Positions 5,395 through 5,460 of a DNA stretch of 5,460 bases are shown piece by piece. Positions within the stretch are counted from its first letter, which is position 1. Every line of letters begins with the position of its first letter. The position numbers were made by a program, and so were the translations under genes. The notes beneath the pieces were generated by a model, which searched no databases, had not been told where the DNA came from, and saw nothing but the letters and a program-made list of their open reading frames with translations. This DNA comes from CAWVWF01 sp963933885 (GTDB lineage Bacteria > Bacteroidota > Bacteroidia > Flavobacteriales_C > GCA-002722245). The DNA lies in the NCBI GenBank assembly GCA_963933885.1, contig CAWVWF010000209.1, positions 1 through 5,460 of the forward strand, given 5' to 3'.

Positions 5395-5460
5395 CTAGGC
5401 AATTAAAGCTCATCTTCAGTTAGTTACTTAAATGAAGATGAGCTTTAATTGCCTAGTTGG
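5391..5460. repeat. Perfect 28-bp inverted repeat ending at the window edge
   Basis: The arm 5391-5418 (begins CCAACTAGGC, ends CATCTTCA) is the exact reverse complement of 5433-5460 (begins TGAAGATG, ends GCCTAGTTGG). The 14-base loop between can add a few weak pairs. The right arm ends on the last base of the window, so the repeat may extend further. The inner part (AAAGCTCATCTTCA and its complement TGAAGATGAGCTTT) resembles a bidirectional terminator stem flanked by A/T tracts, which would fit the end of a gene beyond the window. The outer part reaches into the rplU -33 region. Two readings are open: a genuine long hairpin between genes, or a fold-back artefact at a contig end. No transposase or target duplication is seen. 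Confidence 0.8.

Noticed and set aside
5391..5460. Terminal inverted repeat of an insertion sequence
   Set aside because: The two arms face each other across only 14 bases, and there is no transposase or target-site duplication in view.

Overview
The window is an AT-rich piece of chromosome from a member of the Bacteroidota, most likely a Flavobacteriia-type organism. The evidence is a DUF3127 protein (a family largely confined to this phylum), a near-perfect TAnnTTTG promoter element before rplU, no obvious Shine-Dalgarno sequences before the starts, and the gene run rplU-rpmA-serS. Nothing points to a phage, plasmid or transposon, and no CRISPR array is visible.

Layout from left to right. 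Positions 1-39 hold the 5' part of a tRNA-Leu(UAG) gene on the minus strand, cut by the window edge. After a 187-base divergent spacer comes a 117-residue DUF3127 protein on the plus strand, whose C-terminus imitates the tip of SSB. Next is a two-gene minus-strand unit whose genes overlap by four bases (ATGA): a polytopic membrane protein resembling the flippase-like/LPG-synthase membrane domain (transcribed first), then a membrane-anchored family 2 glycosyltransferase. Divergent from it is ruvC (plus strand), the Holliday-junction resolvase, for which no usable ATG exists. ruvC converges on serS (seryl-tRNA synthetase, minus strand) with a gap of only ten bases, which holds a small hairpin. 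Upstream of serS lies a strong intrinsic terminator ending the rplU-rpmA (ribosomal proteins L21 and L27) transcript, with a phylum-type promoter before rplU. The last 70 bases form a perfect 28-bp inverted repeat with a 14-base loop that stops exactly at the window edge.

Most of the content is housekeeping: translation (tRNA-Leu, SerRS, L21, L27) and DNA maintenance (RuvC, a putative ssDNA-binding DUF3127 protein). The membrane protein/glycosyltransferase pair probably handles a lipid-linked sugar or envelope glycolipid, but no substrate can be read from the sequence.

I found no clearly new multi-gene system. The points most worth a second look are the SSB-like tip on the DUF3127 protein, the forced non-ATG start of ruvC packed against a divergent gene, the uncharacterised membrane pair, and the terminal palindrome, which may be either a real regulatory hairpin or an assembly fold-back.
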